6,966 nt of DNA from NCBI GenBank assembly GCA_943324575.2, contig CALPMD020000063.1, positions 1 to 6,966 on the forward strand. Reading direction: 5' to 3'. This document shows positions 5,596-6,966 of the stretch, piece after piece. Source of the stretch: Akkermansia muciniphila. Lineage in GTDB: Bacteria; Verrucomicrobiota; Verrucomicrobiia; Verrucomicrobiales; Akkermansiaceae. The notes beneath the pieces are model-generated. The model searched no databases, was not told where the DNA came from, and worked only from the letters and a program-made list of their open reading frames with translations. A program made the translations under genes and the position numbers. The first letter of the stretch is position 1. Each line of letters starts with the position of its first letter.

Positions 5596-6966
5596 TTATC
5601 CTTCTTTGGATTCACGATCCGCTGGGATTGCGCCGCGAGAAAAGCGGGCGACGATTTGGCTCACCACCACAAAAAATACCGGAACGAGGAAGACGGCCAG
5701 AACCGTACCCGTGATCATCCCACCTGCGACACCCGTGCCGATCGCATTCTGACTGGCGGAACCCGCACCGGTGCTGATTACCAAGGGCACAACCCCCAGC
5801 ACAAAGGCCATCGAGGTCATCAGAATCGGCCGCAAGCGCAGCTTGACCGCTGTGAGAATCGCCTCGATCAGACCCTTGCCTTCCTTCTGGAGATCGAGCG
5901 CAAACTCGATAATCAGAATGGCGTTTTTCGTCGAAAGACCGACCGTGGTCAGCAAGCCGACTTTGAAATACACATCGTTTGGCAAGTCGCGGAACGAAAC
6001 CGCCGCGAGCGCCCCCAGAATCCCTAACGGCACCACGAAAATCACCGCCACGGGAATCGACCAACTTTCATAAAGAGCGGCGAGACAGAGGAAAACAATC
6101 AACAGCGAGATGCCGTAGAGCAAAGGCGCCTGATTGCCCGAAATCCGCTCTTCCAACGACTGGCCACTCCATGAGTAACCGATCCCCGGCGGCAACTTCG
6201 CCGCCATTTGCTCCATCTCGATCATCGCCTGGCCCGAGCTGAGTCCCGGCGCCGCAGAGCCGACGATATTCACGGCGGGGATGCCATTGTAACGTTGGAG
6301 CTGTGGCGAACCAAATGTCCAATGCGTCTGGGTCAATGCCGACAGGGGCACCATTCCGCCGCTCTTGTTGCGGACGTATACTTTGCCGAGATCCTCGGGG
6401 GTCATGCGGAACGGGGCATCGAGTTGCACGATCACCCGCTGCACCCGCGGGCCATTGATGAAGTTATTCACGTAGGCCGAACCGAAGGCGGTCTGCAGGG
6501 TGCTGTTGATGTCCGCCAGTGAGACGCCGAGCGCAACAGCCTTGTCTGGGTCGAGGTCGATTTTCAGCTGCGCCGCGTCATTGAGCCCCTGCGGCCGCAC
6601 TTGCATCAGCGCTGGATTCTGAGCCGCCATGCCAAGGAGTTGATTGCGTGCGGCATTGAGCTTTTCATGACCCACGCCGCCCACATCCTGCAGCCAAAAG
6701 TCAAAGCCCGAAGACGTCCCGAGCTCGGGAATCGCCGGTGGATTGAGCGAAAACACGATCGCGTCCTTGATGCCGCCGAGTCCTATCAAGGCCCGCTGGA
6801 TGACCGCTTGGACGTGGTGTTCCTTGCCTTTGCGCTCATCCCACGGCTTCAGGCGCAGGAAGGCGAGGGCGGAGTTCTGCGCCTTACCCGCAAAGCTGAA
6901 ACCCGCCACCGTGAAGTAGTGATCAATCTCCGGCTGCTTGGAAAAGTACTCTTCCACTTTGAGCAG
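5596..6966 (-). CDS. RND efflux pump, HAE1 (AcrB/MexB) family, C-terminal part (runs off the right edge)
   Basis: A proton-driven inner-membrane pump subunit; the 456 residues present correspond to roughly residue 585 onward of AcrB, so over half of the protein is outside the window. The frame is open to base 6966. Seen in order: the switch-loop region [13 protein letters not shown] (21-33, both Phe kept), the second porter/docking part ([17 protein letters not shown] 87-103; [11 protein letters not shown] 238-248), then TM8-TM12 (about 283-300, 304-324, 331-355, 378-397, 412-436). Of the proton-relay residues, K347 (GLSTKNAIL), R377 and T384 match AcrB K940, R971 and T978; the Asp pair of TM4 is off the edge. 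[20 protein letters not shown] is close to AcrB. It ends TAA 5598-5596, 7 nt before the channel gene; a membrane-fusion protein gene is expected upstream. Export substrate unknown. Confidence 0.96.
   Translation of the reverse strand: MLKVEEYFSKQPEIDHYFTVAGFSFAGKAQNSALAFLRLKPWDERKGKEHHVQAVIQRALIGLGGIKDAIVFSLNPPAIPELGTSSGFDFWLQDVGGVGHEKLNAARNQLLGMAAQNPALMQVRPQGLNDAAQLKIDLDPDKAVALGVSLADINSTLQTAFGSAYVNNFINGPRVQRVIVQLDAPFRMTPEDLGKVYVRNKSGGMVPLSALTQTHWTFGSPQLQRYNGIPAVNIVGSAAPGLSSGQAMIEMEQMAAKLPPGIGYSWSGQSLEERISGNQAPLLYGISLLIVFLCLAALYESWSIPVAVIFVVPLGILGALAAVSFRDLPNDVYFKVGLLTTVGLSTKNAILIIEFALDLQKEGKGLIEAILTAVKLRLRPILMTSMAFVLGVVPLVISTGAGSASQNAIGTGVAGGMITGTVLAVFLVPVFFVVVSQIVARFSRGAIPADRESKEG
5599..5605 (-). 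promoter_or_regulatory. Shine-Dalgarno of the efflux channel gene
   Basis: AGAAGGA on the minus strand sits 10 nt before the ATG at 5588 and lies within the last codons of the pump gene. It is the reason for choosing the ATG at 5588 over the in-frame GTG at 5615. Confidence 0.6.

Noticed and set aside
4504..6027. Plus-strand frames 4504-5193 and 5224-6027 opposite the channel and pump genes
   Set aside because: Antisense shadows in GC-rich coding DNA; low-complexity Arg/Ser/Ala-rich translations without family motifs or ribosome sites.
1..6966. CRISPR arrays, tRNA/rRNA genes, insertion sequences, attachment sites
   Set aside because: No arrays of spaced repeats, tRNA-like cloverleaf, transposase motifs or terminal inverted repeats were seen.

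Overview
The window reads as chromosomal DNA of a Gram-negative (two-membrane) bacterium. It carries an RND efflux pump with its outer-membrane channel, a LytS/LytTR-type two-component pair, and carB. All five genes lie on the minus strand, so the order of transcription is from high to low coordinates. The coding parts are GC-rich. The one long intergenic gap is about 40% GC by my count over 3841-4200. The phylum cannot be fixed from sequence alone; Verrucomicrobiota would fit, but that is only an impression.

Layout in order of transcription. (1) 6966-5596: C-terminal part of an AcrB-like HAE1 RND inner-membrane pump, whose N-terminal half lies beyond the right edge. (2) 5588-4209: a NodT/OprM-type outer-membrane efflux lipoprotein, 7 nt behind the pump, completing an efflux operon whose membrane-fusion protein probably lies further upstream, outside the window. 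(3) 4208-3843: an AT-rich gap of 366 nt with a terminator-like structure for the efflux operon, a thrice-repeated octamer CAATGATT, and the probable control region of the next operon. (4) 3842-2493: a membrane sensor histidine kinase (four predicted membrane segments, PAS-like domain, LytS-type kinase core). (5) 2496-1786: a LytTR response regulator, coupled to the kinase by an ATGA overlap. (6) 1785-1570: a 216-nt gap with two small hairpins. (7) 1569-1: carB, the large subunit of carbamoyl-phosphate synthase, running off the left edge. No carA is adjacent.

How they fit together: pump and channel form one export machine spanning both membranes. The kinase and regulator form a signalling pair of unknown signal and target. 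The efflux operon is an obvious candidate target by position, but nothing in the sequence proves it. carB is a housekeeping gene for pyrimidine and arginine synthesis with no evident link to the others. I do not see a clearly new biological system. The most noteworthy material is the non-coding gap before the kinase, with its repeated octamer, and some departures from consensus in the kinase and in CarB.
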